From the NCBI GenBank assembly GCA_001897745.1, contig MKUH01000006.1, positions 224,490 to 288,489 on the forward strand: DNA of 64,000 bases, given 5' to 3'. Positions within the stretch are counted from its first letter, which is position 1. Every line of letters starts with the position of its first letter. Positions 25,557-34,487 of the stretch are shown in pieces. Below the pieces are notes generated by a model. That model ran no database searches. It was given only the letters and a program-made list of their open reading frames with translations, and was not told the DNA's origin. Source of the DNA: Candidatus Accumulibacter sp. 66-26. Its GTDB lineage: Bacteria > Pseudomonadota > Gammaproteobacteria > Burkholderiales > Rhodocyclaceae. The translations under genes and the position numbers were made by a program.

Positions 25557-26789
25557 TCATTCCGGCAACCGCCGGAAAATCAGGCTGGCGTTGGTGCCGC
25601 CAAAGCCGAAGCTGTTCGACATGATGGCGTCGACGCGCCGGTCGACGCTCCGGTGCAGGATGGGCAGGCCGGCGCAGGCCGGGTCGGGATCGGCGAGGTG
25701 CGCGCAGCCGGCGAGAAATTCGCGTTCGAGCATGAGCAGCGAATAGACCGCCTCGTGCGCCGCGGCGGCTGCGATCGGGTGGCCGGTGAGGCCCTTGGTC
25801 GAGGAGATCGCGGGAATCTCGTCGCCGAAGACCTCGCAGATCGCGGCCAGTTCGCTGACGTCGCCGAGGCGCGTCGAGGTGGCGTGCGCGTTGATGTAGT
25901 CGACGCTGCCGCCGGCTTCGGCGAGCGCCAGGCGCATCGCGCGCGCGGCGCCCTCGGCGGCCGGCGTCACCATGTCGAGGCCGTCCGAGCAGGCGCCGTA
26001 GCCGGCGAGTTCGGCGTAGATGCGCGCGCCGCGCCGGCGCGCGCTTTCCATCTCTTCGAGTACGAGGATGCCGGCGCCGCCGGCGATGACGAAACCGTCG
26101 CGGCTCGCGTCGTAGGGGCGCGAGGCTGTGCTGTCGTTGTGCGCGGCGGAGAGGGCGCCCATCGCGTCGAAGGGCATCGTCGTCGTCCAGCAGACCTCCT
26201 CGGCGGCGCCGGCGATCACGCGGTCCTGCTTGCCGAACTGGATCAGTTCGGCGGCGTGGCCGATGCAGTGCGCCGCGGTGGCGCAGGCCGAGGTCATCGA
26301 ATAGCTGACGCCCTGGATGCCGAAGGCGGTCGACAGGCAGGCCGAGGTGGTGCTGCCCATGATGCGCGGCACGCCGTAGGGCGGCACCTTGGCGATGCCC
26401 TTGGCGCGCAGGGTGTCGACGGCGACGCTGTGCTCGTACGGGGAGCCGACGCCGGAGCCGACGATCAGGCCGGTGCGCGGCGTCGCGACGTCGGCGCGCG
26501 CGAGGCCGGCGTCGGCCAGCGCGCGGCGCGTCGCGTGGTAGGCGTAGAGCGCCGCGTCGCCCATGAAGCGGCGAATCTTGCGGTCGACCGGCGGTTCGCC
26601 GCCGATATCCGGCACGCCGGCGACGCGGCTGCGCAAGCCGAGTTCGGCGTATTCGGGGACGTAGCGCACGCCGGAGCGGCCTTCGCGCAAGGCGCGCGCC
26701 ACCGCATCGAGATCGTTGCCGAGGCAGGAAACGATGCCGATGCCGGTGATCGCGACGCGGCGCCGGCCGCCATGATTGTCGGTGCTCAG
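25557..26789 (-). CDS. Extra beta-ketoacyl-ACP synthase, disturbed 5' end
   Basis: A FabF-like condensing enzyme of about 400 residues with the catalytic triad Cys (MTSACATAAH), His (NAHATSTRLGD) and His (GHPIAAAAAHE). The conserved first strand VAITGIGIVSCLGND is encoded in this frame, yet no ATG, GTG or TTG precedes it in frame. The first in-frame GTG (26702) is inside the domain. An ATG at 26773 exists but is one base out of frame. A single-base indel between 26750 and 26773, or initiation at CTG 26789, would explain this. The gene is a fourth ketoacyl synthase at the downstream end of the aryl polyene cluster. Confidence 0.8.
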   Translation of the reverse strand: MSTDNHGGRRRVAITGIGIVSCLGNDLDAVARALREGRSGVRYVPEYAELGLRSRVAGVPDIGGEPPVDRKIRRFMGDAALYAYHATRRALADAGLARADVATPRTGLIVGSGVGSPYEHSVAVDTLRAKGIAKVPPYGVPRIMGSTTSACLSTAFGIQGVSYSMTSACATAAHCIGHAAELIQFGKQDRVIAGAAEEVCWTTTMPFDAMGALSAAHNDSTASRPYDASRDGFVIAGGAGILVLEEMESARRRGARIYAELAGYGACSDGLDMVTPAAEGAARAMRLALAEAGGSVDYINAHATSTRLGDVSELAAICEVFGDEIPAISSTKGLTGHPIAAAAAHEAVYSLLMLEREFLAGCAHLADPDPACAGLPILHRSVDRRVDAIMSNSFGFGGTNASLIFRRLPE

Positions 26790-26793
26790 AGCG

Positions 26794-27210
26794 TCAGGCC
26801 TTGAGCAGTTCCAGGCGGATCGCTTCCTTCAGCGTCTGCACCCATTTGTTGTAGAAGGGGTGGATCAGCTTCTGGCCGTCGCGCTCGATGAAGTTCATGT
26901 TCGTGCTGTCCTTGTAGGTCAGCGCGTACTTGTCGGCGGCGTAGGCGATGTCGACGACGACGGTGTGCTTGCCGCGCACGACGATCGTCGCCTGCAGCTT
27001 GCCGTCGCCCGCCGGAGCCACCGTCCAGCCCTTGCCGGCGGCCGCGGCGGCGATCGCCTGCCTGACCTGCTCGGCGTCGGGTGCCTTGCCGCTGCTGGTG
27101 GCGATGGCGACGTTGTCGTAATTGACGATGGGCACGGAATCGCGGGCGATGGCCGGGGCGGCGACGAGCGTCGTGGCGATCAGGAGTGCGGCGAATAGTT
27201 TGCTTTTCAT
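26794..27210 (-). CDS. Small exported protein, unknown
   Basis: A 138-residue protein with a signal peptide (KLFAALLIATTLVAAPAIA, cleavage near residue 22). The mature region alternates predicted beta strands and an alpha helix (AEQVRQAIAAAAAGKGWTV), and ends with HPFYNKWVQTLKEAIRLELLKA. The family is not recognised with certainty. Similar small periplasmic proteins are often found beside aryl polyene clusters. The ATG at 27210 has a GAGGACAAG ribosome site. It lies between a DUF4410-like lipoprotein and the disturbed ketoacyl synthase, in the same direction as the pigment operon. Confidence 0.75.
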   Translation of the reverse strand: MKSKLFAALLIATTLVAAPAIARDSVPIVNYDNVAIATSSGKAPDAEQVRQAIAAAAAGKGWTVAPAGDGKLQATIVVRGKHTVVVDIAYAADKYALTYKDSTNMNFIERDGQKLIHPFYNKWVQTLKEAIRLELLKA

Positions 27211-27305
27211 TGTTTCTTGTCCTCGATGGTTTTGGGTGACCGGGCGGCGGGCGCCGCCGGTCGGGCTGGATTCTGCGAACGAGCGGGAGCGGCCGTGTGC
27301 GCTGC

Positions 27306-27905
27306 TCAGTTGCTCGCCATTGCCATTTCCTCGCCGGCGCCGCTTTCGCCGCCGACCCGCTCGGAATAGTTTCGCCTGTTGTAGTCGGCGACCAGCGTGG
27401 TGATGCGGGCGAGCATTGCGTTGTCCTGGCCGCCGAAGGTGGCGGCGCCGCTCATCGCGGCGGCCCGCTGGTAGAACTCGGGCTCGGCGATGACCTTGCC
27501 GGATTGCTTGTCGACGTAGCGGACCTTCATGACCACCGCCGAACTGCCGGCGAGCGGCCCCGCCCAGATGCGGGCGCCGACGCCGATGAACTTGATGTGT
27601 TCGATGCGCGGTTCGATCACGAGCGTGGCGGAGCCGCCGGCGCGCTTGCCGTTCCACTCGTCCACCACCGTTTTCACGCGCGCGTCGAAGTATTCCTGAA
27701 TCTTGGCGGCGGCTTTCGTGTTGGCGCCGTTGTTGGCGTACGTCGGCGAGAGTTCGACGCGCTTCAGTTCGAAGCGGTCGTACGCCGAGAACTTCTCCTG
27801 CGGCGGCGGATTGGCCGTCGTCGTCGGCTTGATCTGGGTGGCGCAGGCGGCCAGGAAAGCGCTGCCGGCGATGAGCGCCATCTTCACGAATCGATGCATT
27901 GTCAT
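27306..27905 (-). CDS. DUF4410-like outer-membrane lipoprotein
   Basis: A 199-residue protein with a lipoprotein signal peptide (MALIAGSAFLAACATQ, lipobox LAAC). The mature part includes YDRFELKRVELSPTYANN, LVIEPRIEHIKFI and a GPLAGSSAVVMKVRYVD segment that resembles the DUF4410 family of envelope lipoproteins. Function is not known. Its ATG is 5 nt after the apeR stop, so it is the first extra gene after the canonical pigment genes and is probably translated from the same mRNA. A role in keeping the pigment in the outer membrane is a hypothesis only. Confidence 0.72.
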   Translation of the reverse strand: MTMHRFVKMALIAGSAFLAACATQIKPTTTANPPPQEKFSAYDRFELKRVELSPTYANNGANTKAAAKIQEYFDARVKTVVDEWNGKRAGGSATLVIEPRIEHIKFIGVGARIWAGPLAGSSAVVMKVRYVDKQSGKVIAEPEFYQRAAAMSGAATFGGQDNAMLARITTLVADYNRRNYSERVGGESGAGEEMAMASN

Positions 27906-27910
27906 ATCCC

Positions 27911-29137
27911 TTAAATTGAGCGTTTCAGAACGATCGAGGTGTTGATTCCCCCGAACGCGAAATTATTGCTCATGACATATTCCAAGTCCATATTCCGCCC
28001 CTCACCCATGAGGTGGTCGAGGTCGGCGCAGGCCGGGTCGGGATGGATGAGGTTGAGCGTCGGGGCGAACCACTGGCGGCGCATCATCTCGATCGCCCAC
28101 CAGGCTTCGATGGCGCCGCAGGCGCCGAGGCTGTGTCCGAGGTAGCTTTTCATCGAGCTGATCGGCACGCGCGGGCCGAAGACTTCGTTCGTGGCGTGGC
28201 TCTCGGCGACGTCGCCGCGGTCGGTGGCGGTGCCGTGCGCGCTGACGTAGCCGACGGCCTGCGGCGCGAGATCGGCGTCGGCCAGCGCCTGGCGCATAGC
28301 GACGGCCATCGTCGCGGCTTCCGGCTGCGTCACATGGCTGCCGTCGGAGTTGCAGCCGAAGCCGACGATCTCGGCGTGGATGCGGGCGCCGCGCGCCCTG
28401 GCGTGCTCGTATTCCTCGAGCACCAGCGTCGCCGCGCCTTCGCCGACGACGAGGCCGTCGCGCTCGCGGTCGAAGGGGCGCGGCGTCGCATGCGGCGCGT
28501 CGTTGCGGCTGCTGGTGGCGAACAGGGTGTCGAACACTGCCGCGCCGGGTGCCGATATCTCCTCGGCGCCGCCGGCCAGCATCAGCGCCTGCCGGCCGTA
28601 GCGGATCGCCTCGAAGGCGTAGCCGATGCCCTGGCTGCCCGAGGTGCAGGCGCTCGAGGTCGGGACGACGCGCCCCTTGAGGCCGAAGAAGAGGCCGACG
28701 TTGACCGCCGTCGTGTGCGGCATCATCTGGATGTAGCTGGTCGAGGTGACGCCCTGCATCGAGCCGGTGTCGAGCATGTGGCCGAAGACGCGTACCGGGT
28801 CGACGCTGCCCGACGAGGAACCGTAGGCGATGCCCATGCGTCCGTCGCGGATCGCCGGATCGTCGAGCAGGCCGGCGTCGGCCAGCGCCATTTCGCTGGC
28901 GCGCACGGCCATCAGCGAGACGCGGCCCATCGAGCGGATCATCTTGCGCGGGTAGTGTGCTGGCGTGACGAAACCGTCGACCGGCGCGCCGAGGCGCGTG
29001 TTGAGCGCCTCGATGTAGTCCCACTCGGGCATGCGCCGCACGCCGTTGCGGCCGGCGCGCAGATTGGCTTCGATGTCCTCCCAGCGCTCGCCGAGCGCGC
29101 TGATGCCGGCCATGCCGGTGACGACGACGCGCTTCAT
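27911..29137 (-). CDS. apeR: Aryl polyene beta-ketoacyl-ACP synthase ApeR
   Basis: A 408-residue condensing enzyme with an intact Cys-His-His triad: SSACTSGSQGIGYAFE, HGTATDRGDVAE and GHSLGACGAIEA. VVVTGMAGISALGERW is the first strand. In aryl polyene systems ApeR is a homodimeric FabF-like enzyme thought to carry out an early condensation. The gene starts exactly on the last base of apeQ. Its position at the end of the cluster after apeQ is the canonical one. Confidence 0.92.
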   Translation of the reverse strand: MKRVVVTGMAGISALGERWEDIEANLRAGRNGVRRMPEWDYIEALNTRLGAPVDGFVTPAHYPRKMIRSMGRVSLMAVRASEMALADAGLLDDPAIRDGRMGIAYGSSSGSVDPVRVFGHMLDTGSMQGVTSTSYIQMMPHTTAVNVGLFFGLKGRVVPTSSACTSGSQGIGYAFEAIRYGRQALMLAGGAEEISAPGAAVFDTLFATSSRNDAPHATPRPFDRERDGLVVGEGAATLVLEEYEHARARGARIHAEIVGFGCNSDGSHVTQPEAATMAVAMRQALADADLAPQAVGYVSAHGTATDRGDVAESHATNEVFGPRVPISSMKSYLGHSLGACGAIEAWWAIEMMRRQWFAPTLNLIHPDPACADLDHLMGEGRNMDLEYVMSNNFAFGGINTSIVLKRSI

Positions 29138-29865
29138 CAGACGATGCCTCCGTTGACGCCGAGCACCTGGCGCGTGATGTACGAGGCTTCGTCGGACATC
29201 AGGAAGGCGACTGCCGCAGCGACTTCGTCGGCCTGGCCGACGCGGTTCATCGGCACGATCTTCAGCGCTTCGGCGAGCGGCAGCTCGCTCGTCATATCGG
29301 TTTCTATGAGCCCGGGGGCGACGCAGTTGACGGTGATCCTGCGGCTCGCGAGCTCGACGGCGAGCGCCTTGGTCGCGCCGATCAGCCCGGCCTTGGCGGC
29401 GCTGTAGTTGACCTGCCCGCGGTTGCCCATGACGCCGGAAACCGAGGCCAGCGTGACGATGCGGCCGCCTTTTTTGGCGCGCACCATCGGCATGGTCAGC
29501 GGATGCACGACGTTGAAGAAGCCGTCGAGGCTGGTGTCGAGGACGAGGTCCCAGTCCTCGTCGGAGAGCGCGGGGAAGGCATTGTCGCGGCTGACGCCGG
29601 CGTTGCAGACGATGCCGTAGTAGGCGCCGTGTGCGGCGACGTCGGCGTCGAGCGCGGCGCGCGCGGCGGCGCGGTCGCAGACGTCGAACTGCAGCACGCC
29701 GGCGCTGCCGCCGGCGGCGGCGATTTCAGCGGCCACGGCGTCGGCCTCGGCGCGGCCGCTGCGGCAATGCACGCTGACGGCGAAACCGTCGCGCGCCAGG
29801 CGCAGGGCGATGGCACGGCCGATGCCGCGGCTCGATCCGGTGATCAGAACGCGTCGCAGATTCAT
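29137..29865 (-). CDS. apeQ: Aryl polyene 3-oxoacyl-ACP reductase ApeQ
   Basis: A 242-residue short-chain dehydrogenase of the FabG type. The cofactor loop is TGSSRGIGRAIALRLA, the structural motif is CNAGVS, and the catalytic Ser-Tyr-Lys set is in ASVSGVMGNRGQVNYSAAKAG. PGLIETDM and the C-terminal VNGGIV are typical of FabG. With NADPH it reduces the beta-keto group in each elongation cycle of the polyene. It overlaps apeP by 4 nt and apeR by 1 nt. Confidence 0.94.
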   Translation of the reverse strand: MNLRRVLITGSSRGIGRAIALRLARDGFAVSVHCRSGRAEADAVAAEIAAAGGSAGVLQFDVCDRAAARAALDADVAAHGAYYGIVCNAGVSRDNAFPALSDEDWDLVLDTSLDGFFNVVHPLTMPMVRAKKGGRIVTLASVSGVMGNRGQVNYSAAKAGLIGATKALAVELASRRITVNCVAPGLIETDMTSELPLAEALKIVPMNRVGQADEVAAAVAFLMSDEASYITRQVLGVNGGIV

Positions 29866-30329
29866 GAAAGACTCGCTTGCAGGAAGGTTTGGAAATCGTC
29901 GGGTTCGTAGACCTTGAGCGTGGCGCTCGCCACTTCCTCGTCGCCGGACGCGATGCTGCATTCGTAGGCGCCGAGGCCGCTGGCGTCGCGGTAGATGCTG
30001 CGGGTGCGGATGCGCAAGGGGGCGCCGGCGGCGAAGGCCGGCCGCTGCGCGCTGTAGCGCTGCGTGCCGAGCAGGGCGCCCTGCTTGGGCGGGGCGCCGG
30101 CGCTGCGCTTGAGCAGGCCGACGTGGGCGGCGACCGTCTGCGCCATCAGCTCGATGCCGATCCACGCCGGCATGTCGCCGTTCGCGTCGGCGTACCAGGC
30201 GTCGCCGCGCGGCGCGTATTCGGCGCTTGCCGTGTCGGCGTCGTAGGCGAGCACGCGGTCGAGCAGCAGCATGGTGCCGCGATGCGGCAGGAGGTCTTCG
30301 ACCGGGGGAATGGCGGGCGCCGGGGTCAT
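29862..30329 (-). CDS. apeP: Aryl polyene hydroxyacyl-ACP dehydratase ApeP
   Basis: A 155-residue hotdog-fold dehydratase. The sequence DLLPHRGTMLLLDRV matches the ApeP/FabZ-like family, with the catalytic His in PHRG and a helix PAWIGIELMAQTVAAHVGL bearing the acidic residue. It would dehydrate the 3-hydroxyacyl intermediate to the conjugated polyene, together with ApeI. It overlaps both neighbours by 4 nt. Confidence 0.88.
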   Translation of the reverse strand: MTPAPAIPPVEDLLPHRGTMLLLDRVLAYDADTASAEYAPRGDAWYADANGDMPAWIGIELMAQTVAAHVGLLKRSAGAPPKQGALLGTQRYSAQRPAFAAGAPLRIRTRSIYRDASGLGAYECSIASGDEEVASATLKVYEPDDFQTFLQASLS

Positions 30330-31501
30330 CGTGCGTCTCCGATCAAGAGGCTGGCGTTGCTGCCGCCGAAAGCGAAGGAATTGCTCATGCAGGCGCGGCC
30401 GGCGGCGCGCGCGAAACGGCGCTCGCCGGCGACGAGGTCGAGCGCCGGCAGCTCCGGGTCGGCGGCGCCGTCCCAGACGTGCGGCGGCAGGCGGCCGTCG
30501 CGTAGCGCGAGCCAGCAGAACGCCAGTTCGGTGGCGCCGGCGGCGCCCAGCGTGTGGCCGGTGAGCGGCTTGGTGCCGCTGGCGGCGACGCCCTGCGGGA
30601 AGACGCGGGCGACGGCGCGGCTTTCCATTTCGTCGTTCTTCTGCGTCGCCGTGGCGTGCAGGTTCAGGTAGTCGATTTCGTGCGCCGCGAGGCCGGCGTC
30701 GGCCAGCGCGGCGCGCATCGCCGCTTCGGCGCCGAGGCCGTCGGGGTGCGGCGCCGAGATGTGGTGGGCGTCGCTCGTTTCGCCGACGCCGAGCAGTTCG
30801 GCGGCGGCCTCGTCGCGGCTCATCAGGAAGAGCGCGGCGCCTTCGCCGATGTTGATGCCGCGCCGGTGGCGGCTGAGCGGGTTGGTCAGTTCGGCGGTCG
30901 TCGATTCGAGCGCGGCGAAGCCGTTGATCGTCAGCTTGCACAAGGAATCGACGCCGCCGACCAGCACCGCGTCGCAGAGACCATGGCGCAGGAGATTGCG
31001 CGCCGAGGCGAAGGCCTTGGCGCTCGACGTGCAGGCGGTCGACACCGTGTAGGCCGGTCCGCCGAGGCCCAGATGGCGGGCGAGGAAGACGGCCGGCATG
31101 CCGATTTCCTGCTGCGCGTAGCGGTAGCCGGCGGGCAATGCGCCGTGCGCGCGGTGCGCGGCGATCGCCGCCTCGCCCTCGGCGATGCCCGAGGTGCTGG
31201 TGCCGAGCACGACGCCGATGCGCGTGCGGCCGTAGCGCGTCAGCGCGCCGTCGACGGCGGTTTCGATCTGCGCCAGTGCGGCGAGCAGCAGCTGGTTGTT
31301 GCGCCCCGCCCAGGCGGCGTCGGGTAGCTCGGGAAGGGCGCCGCGTGCGCGACCGACGCGGGCCGGCGCGTCCGGCAGCCAGCCGTCCTCGAGCAGCATG
31401 CCCGAGGTGTCGCCGGCGAACAGGCCGCGCGCGACCGCGTCGGTGCCGCTGCCGAGCGCGTTAATGATGCCGAGCGCGGGGAGATAGACGCGGGCTTTCA
31501 T
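30326..31501 (-). CDS. apeO: Aryl polyene beta-ketoacyl synthase ApeO
   Basis: A 391-residue ketoacyl synthase with an intact active site: VSTACTSSAKAF (Cys), LHATATQKND (His) and GHTLGAAGATE (His). ApeO is the main elongating condensing enzyme in aryl polyene synthesis and pairs with the non-catalytic ApeC as chain-length partner. The ATG at 31501 begins MKARVYLPALGIINALGSG, the expected first strand. It overlaps apeN and apeP by 4 nt each. Confidence 0.93.
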   Translation of the reverse strand: MKARVYLPALGIINALGSGTDAVARGLFAGDTSGMLLEDGWLPDAPARVGRARGALPELPDAAWAGRNNQLLLAALAQIETAVDGALTRYGRTRIGVVLGTSTSGIAEGEAAIAAHRAHGALPAGYRYAQQEIGMPAVFLARHLGLGGPAYTVSTACTSSAKAFASARNLLRHGLCDAVLVGGVDSLCKLTINGFAALESTTAELTNPLSRHRRGINIGEGAALFLMSRDEAAAELLGVGETSDAHHISAPHPDGLGAEAAMRAALADAGLAAHEIDYLNLHATATQKNDEMESRAVARVFPQGVAASGTKPLTGHTLGAAGATELAFCWLALRDGRLPPHVWDGAADPELPALDLVAGERRFARAAGRACMSNSFAFGGSNASLLIGDAR

Positions 31502-32088
31502 GATTCCTTCCCGTCCGCTGCGATGGTGTCGAGCGCTTCCAGTGTTTCGATTTCGAGTTCGAGGTCCGCCGCCGGCACGGCGATGCGCAGGCCGCGATAC
31601 GGCGGCTGCGCGCCGCGGTAGTCGATGCTGATCGTCGCCTCGCCGCGGTTGAGGATGCGCCGCCGGCCGGCGTTCTCGTCCAGCGTCAGCGGCTCCTCCA
31701 GCCCGGCGCGCACGGCGTCGGCCGGCCACAGCGCGATCTGCAGCAGCGCGATGAGCAGGGCCGGGCTGATCCGCCGGTCGGGCAGCGTCGCGGCGCTCGC
31801 CGCGCGGTTGTCGTAGGCGACCTGCAGCAGCTTCTGGCCGAAGGGCGTCAGGCCGACGAAGCGCATGCCTTCGGCGTCGCTTTCGATTTCGGCGATCATC
31901 GTCTCGCGCCGTCCGCGGAAGGTCGCCTCGACCTTCTGCTGCACGTCGAAGGGCGCGAGGGCGGTGGTCGGCTGCAGGCAGTAGCTGCCGCCGCCGATCA
32001 GCGGCGCGCACGGCGCTTCACCATCGCCCTCGCCGCAGGCGCCGAGGGCGAGCAGCAGCGGGAATAGGAGGATATGCAGGCGTTTCAT
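31498..32088 (-). CDS. apeN: Aryl polyene DUF3261 lipoprotein ApeN
   Basis: A 196-residue lipoprotein. The signal is LHILLFPLLLALGACG with a lipobox LGAC. The mature part contains CAPLIGGGSYCLQPTT, TLDENAGRRRILNRGEATISIDYRG and VPAADLELEIETL, which fits DUF3261 proteins conserved in aryl polyene clusters. It is presumed to act with the LolA-like ApeL in moving the pigment lipid to the outer membrane. It overlaps apeM and apeO by 4 nt. Confidence 0.86.
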   Translation of the reverse strand: MKRLHILLFPLLLALGACGEGDGEAPCAPLIGGGSYCLQPTTALAPFDVQQKVEATFRGRRETMIAEIESDAEGMRFVGLTPFGQKLLQVAYDNRAASAATLPDRRISPALLIALLQIALWPADAVRAGLEEPLTLDENAGRRRILNRGEATISIDYRGAQPPYRGLRIAVPAADLELEIETLEALDTIAADGKES

Positions 32089-34487
32089 GCGTTCTCCCCG
32101 GTGGAGAAAGTCAGGATCATCGGCGCCAGCAGCACGGCGATACCGACGCCGACGAGCAGGGTCAGGCCGAACCCGGAGAGCGCCGGCATCGAGCTGAAGG
32201 CGAGCAGGCCGAAGGAGAGCAGCGTCGTGCCGGCGGAAAGCAGGACGCCGGCGAGGGTGGCCGCTGCGCGCTGCCCGCCTTCGCGCAGGAAGATCGCGTA
32301 ATTGACGCCGACGCCGAGCACCAGCATCAGCGCCATCAGGTTGAACAGCGTGAGCGGCGTGCCGAGGTAGCCGAAGATGCCGAGCGCCAGCGCCATCGCG
32401 AGCAGCGTCGGCGCCTGCGTGACGGCGGCCTGGCGCGGGCCGTAGCGCACGCAGAGCACGCCGAAGACGAGGAGGAGGGCGCCGAGCAGCCAGAGCGCGC
32501 CCCACTGGCGATAGTCGTGGAACAGGCGGCTGACGCTGCCGGCCTTGTCGACCAGCGTGACGCCGGGCAGGCCGTCCGCCGCCGCGGCCAGCGCCGCCAC
32601 GTCAGTTGCACCCTGCGGCAGCACGATGGAGGCGTAGCCGCGCTCGCCCTGGCCCAGCCAGAGGTGGCGGAAGGGCGTCGCCATTGGCGTTTGCAGCCAG
32701 TCGTCGAGGCGCAGCGGCTGTCCGGCGGCGGCCTTGAAGGCGGCGATCTGACTTTCGGCGATGTCGTCGCGCAGCTCGCTGCGCGCGAACAGGGCATGCA
32801 GCGCCGCCGCGTCGGCGAAGACGTTTTCCTGCCACAGGCGGTAGTTCTCGGCCTGTCGCTGCGGCGAGGGGACGAAGGCGGAGAGCGCCTGGTAGCCGGA
32901 AATTTCGCCACCGGCGGTCAGGCCGGCAAGGCGCGCCGCGAGGGCTTCCTCGTTGGCCTGCACGGCGTCCGGCGTGGCGCCTTCGACCAGGAAGAGCTGG
33001 CTGCCGTTGGCGAAGCCGGTCAGCGCGCGGATCTTTTCCTCCTGCGCGACGAGGGCCGGCGGACGGGAAATCAGCAGGCGCACGTCGTCGTTGCCGGAAA
33101 GCTTCGGCCAGCCGGGCGCCGCGAGCGCGAGCAGCAGCGCGGCCAGCCCGAGGCAGCGGCGGCGGCTCATGCGCGTCTGCCACCAGCGCAGGAATTTCTG
33201 CGGCCCGGCGACGGCCGCTTCCGGATCGCGCCGGCCGGGGCTCACCAGGAGCGCCGGCAGCAGGAGGAAAACCGAGAGCCAGGCGGCGGAAAGGCCGCAG
33301 AGGGCGAACAGCGCGATCTGCGCGAGGGCCGGGAAGGGCGCCAGCAGCAGGGCGCCGTAGCCGAGCAGGCTGGTCGCCAGCGCGACGGTGAGGCCGGGCG
33401 CGATGCTGCGCAGGCCGCGCATCGGCTCCCAGTCCTTGCCGGCGCCGAGGTGGGCGGCGAAATACTGGATGGCGTAGTCGATCGCCTCGCCGATTAGGCT
33501 GGCGCCGAAGACGAGCGTGATCAGGTGCATTTCGCCGTACGCGGCGACGGTGACGGCGACCGCCGTGCCGATGCCGAAGCCGACCGAGAGCAGGCCGAGC
33601 GCGAGCGGGCGCAGCGAGCGGAAGACGAGGTAGAGCATGAGCAGCATGCCGAGCAGCGAGCCGGCGCCGATCAGGTCGAATTCGCGCTCGGCGCTCTGCC
33701 GCGCGGCGTCGGCGTAGAAGACGGTGCCGGTGCGCAGCACGGCGGCGTCCGGGTGGGTTTTTCCGAGCGCGCTTTCGGCGTGCGCGACGGCCGCGCCGAA
33801 GCGCTGCTGGAGGTTGCCGTCGTAGGCCGAGGCGGACAGTTCGGCGGCGACGAAAACCCAGGTCTTTTCCGTTGCACCGTCGGCTTCGCGCGCGACGAGC
33901 AGGCCGCCTTCGGGTTCGAGCTTCAGGCTGCGCAACGGCAGCCCGGCGAGCCAGGCGTCGGTGAAGCCGAAGGGGTCGTCGGCCGGCGAAACCGTCAGGC
34001 CGAAGCGGAAGGGGGCGTAGAGTTTTTGCTGTAGGCGCGCGTCGAGATCGGCGCGGCCGGCCGCCAGCGCGGCGCGGTCGGCGTCGGCGAGCAGCGTGTA
34101 GCGGTGCTGCAGGTAGAGGCCGGTGAGCTGTTTCGGGTCGAAGGGCGGGATGTCGGCGACGACCTGGCGCAAGGTGTCGGCGCCGGCGGCTTCACGCAGC
34201 GTCGCGGCGAAGGCGCGCGCCGCGGCCGCCGAGGCTTCCGGCGACGATGCGCCGACCATGAAGACGGCGCGGTTGCCGGCGGCGTCGGCCAGCCGGTTCA
34301 CCGCCTCTTCGGCGAGCGGATTGCGCTCGGTCGGCGGCAGCAGCGCGAGCAGGTTGGTCTGCACCGGGACGCGCCCGGCGGCGACGAACTGCACGGCACA
34401 GGCGAGCGCCGCGCTGAGGGCGAGCAGCAGCCAGAGGGCGGCGCGCAGCTTCATCGCCGGGGTGGCGCGCGCGGCGGGGGCTCTCAT
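32085..34487 (-). CDS. apeM: Aryl polyene MMPL/RND-type exporter ApeM
   Basis: An 800-residue inner-membrane transporter with the RND/MMPL layout: TM1, a large periplasmic loop (about 45-260), a block of five helices (about 265-430), a second periplasmic loop (about 450-640) and a final helix block. LTLVFGASLIGEAIDYAIQYFAAH carries the conserved acidic residue of the proton path. Its partner is VLGVGVNYAIFLREGG in the second half, where the usual Asp is Asn. Presumed to flip or export the pigment-lipid. The ATG overlaps the apeL stop by 4 nt. Confidence 0.92.
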   Translation of the reverse strand: MRAPAARATPAMKLRAALWLLLALSAALACAVQFVAAGRVPVQTNLLALLPPTERNPLAEEAVNRLADAAGNRAVFMVGASSPEASAAAARAFAATLREAAGADTLRQVVADIPPFDPKQLTGLYLQHRYTLLADADRAALAAGRADLDARLQQKLYAPFRFGLTVSPADDPFGFTDAWLAGLPLRSLKLEPEGGLLVAREADGATEKTWVFVAAELSASAYDGNLQQRFGAAVAHAESALGKTHPDAAVLRTGTVFYADAARQSAEREFDLIGAGSLLGMLLMLYLVFRSLRPLALGLLSVGFGIGTAVAVTVAAYGEMHLITLVFGASLIGEAIDYAIQYFAAHLGAGKDWEPMRGLRSIAPGLTVALATSLLGYGALLLAPFPALAQIALFALCGLSAAWLSVFLLLPALLVSPGRRDPEAAVAGPQKFLRWWQTRMSRRRCLGLAALLLALAAPGWPKLSGNDDVRLLISRPPALVAQEEKIRALTGFANGSQLFLVEGATPDAVQANEEALAARLAGLTAGGEISGYQALSAFVPSPQRQAENYRLWQENVFADAAALHALFARSELRDDIAESQIAAFKAAAGQPLRLDDWLQTPMATPFRHLWLGQGERGYASIVLPQGATDVAALAAAADGLPGVTLVDKAGSVSRLFHDYRQWGALWLLGALLLVFGVLCVRYGPRQAAVTQAPTLLAMALALGIFGYLGTPLTLFNLMALMLVLGVGVNYAIFLREGGQRAAATLAGVLLSAGTTLLSFGLLAFSSMPALSGFGLTLLVGVGIAVLLAPMILTFSTGENA

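Noticed and set aside
28013-29407. Long plus-strand open frame opposite apeR/apeQ
   Set aside because: Antisense shadow. Both minus-strand genes have full catalytic motifs and 1- and 4-nt operon overlaps.
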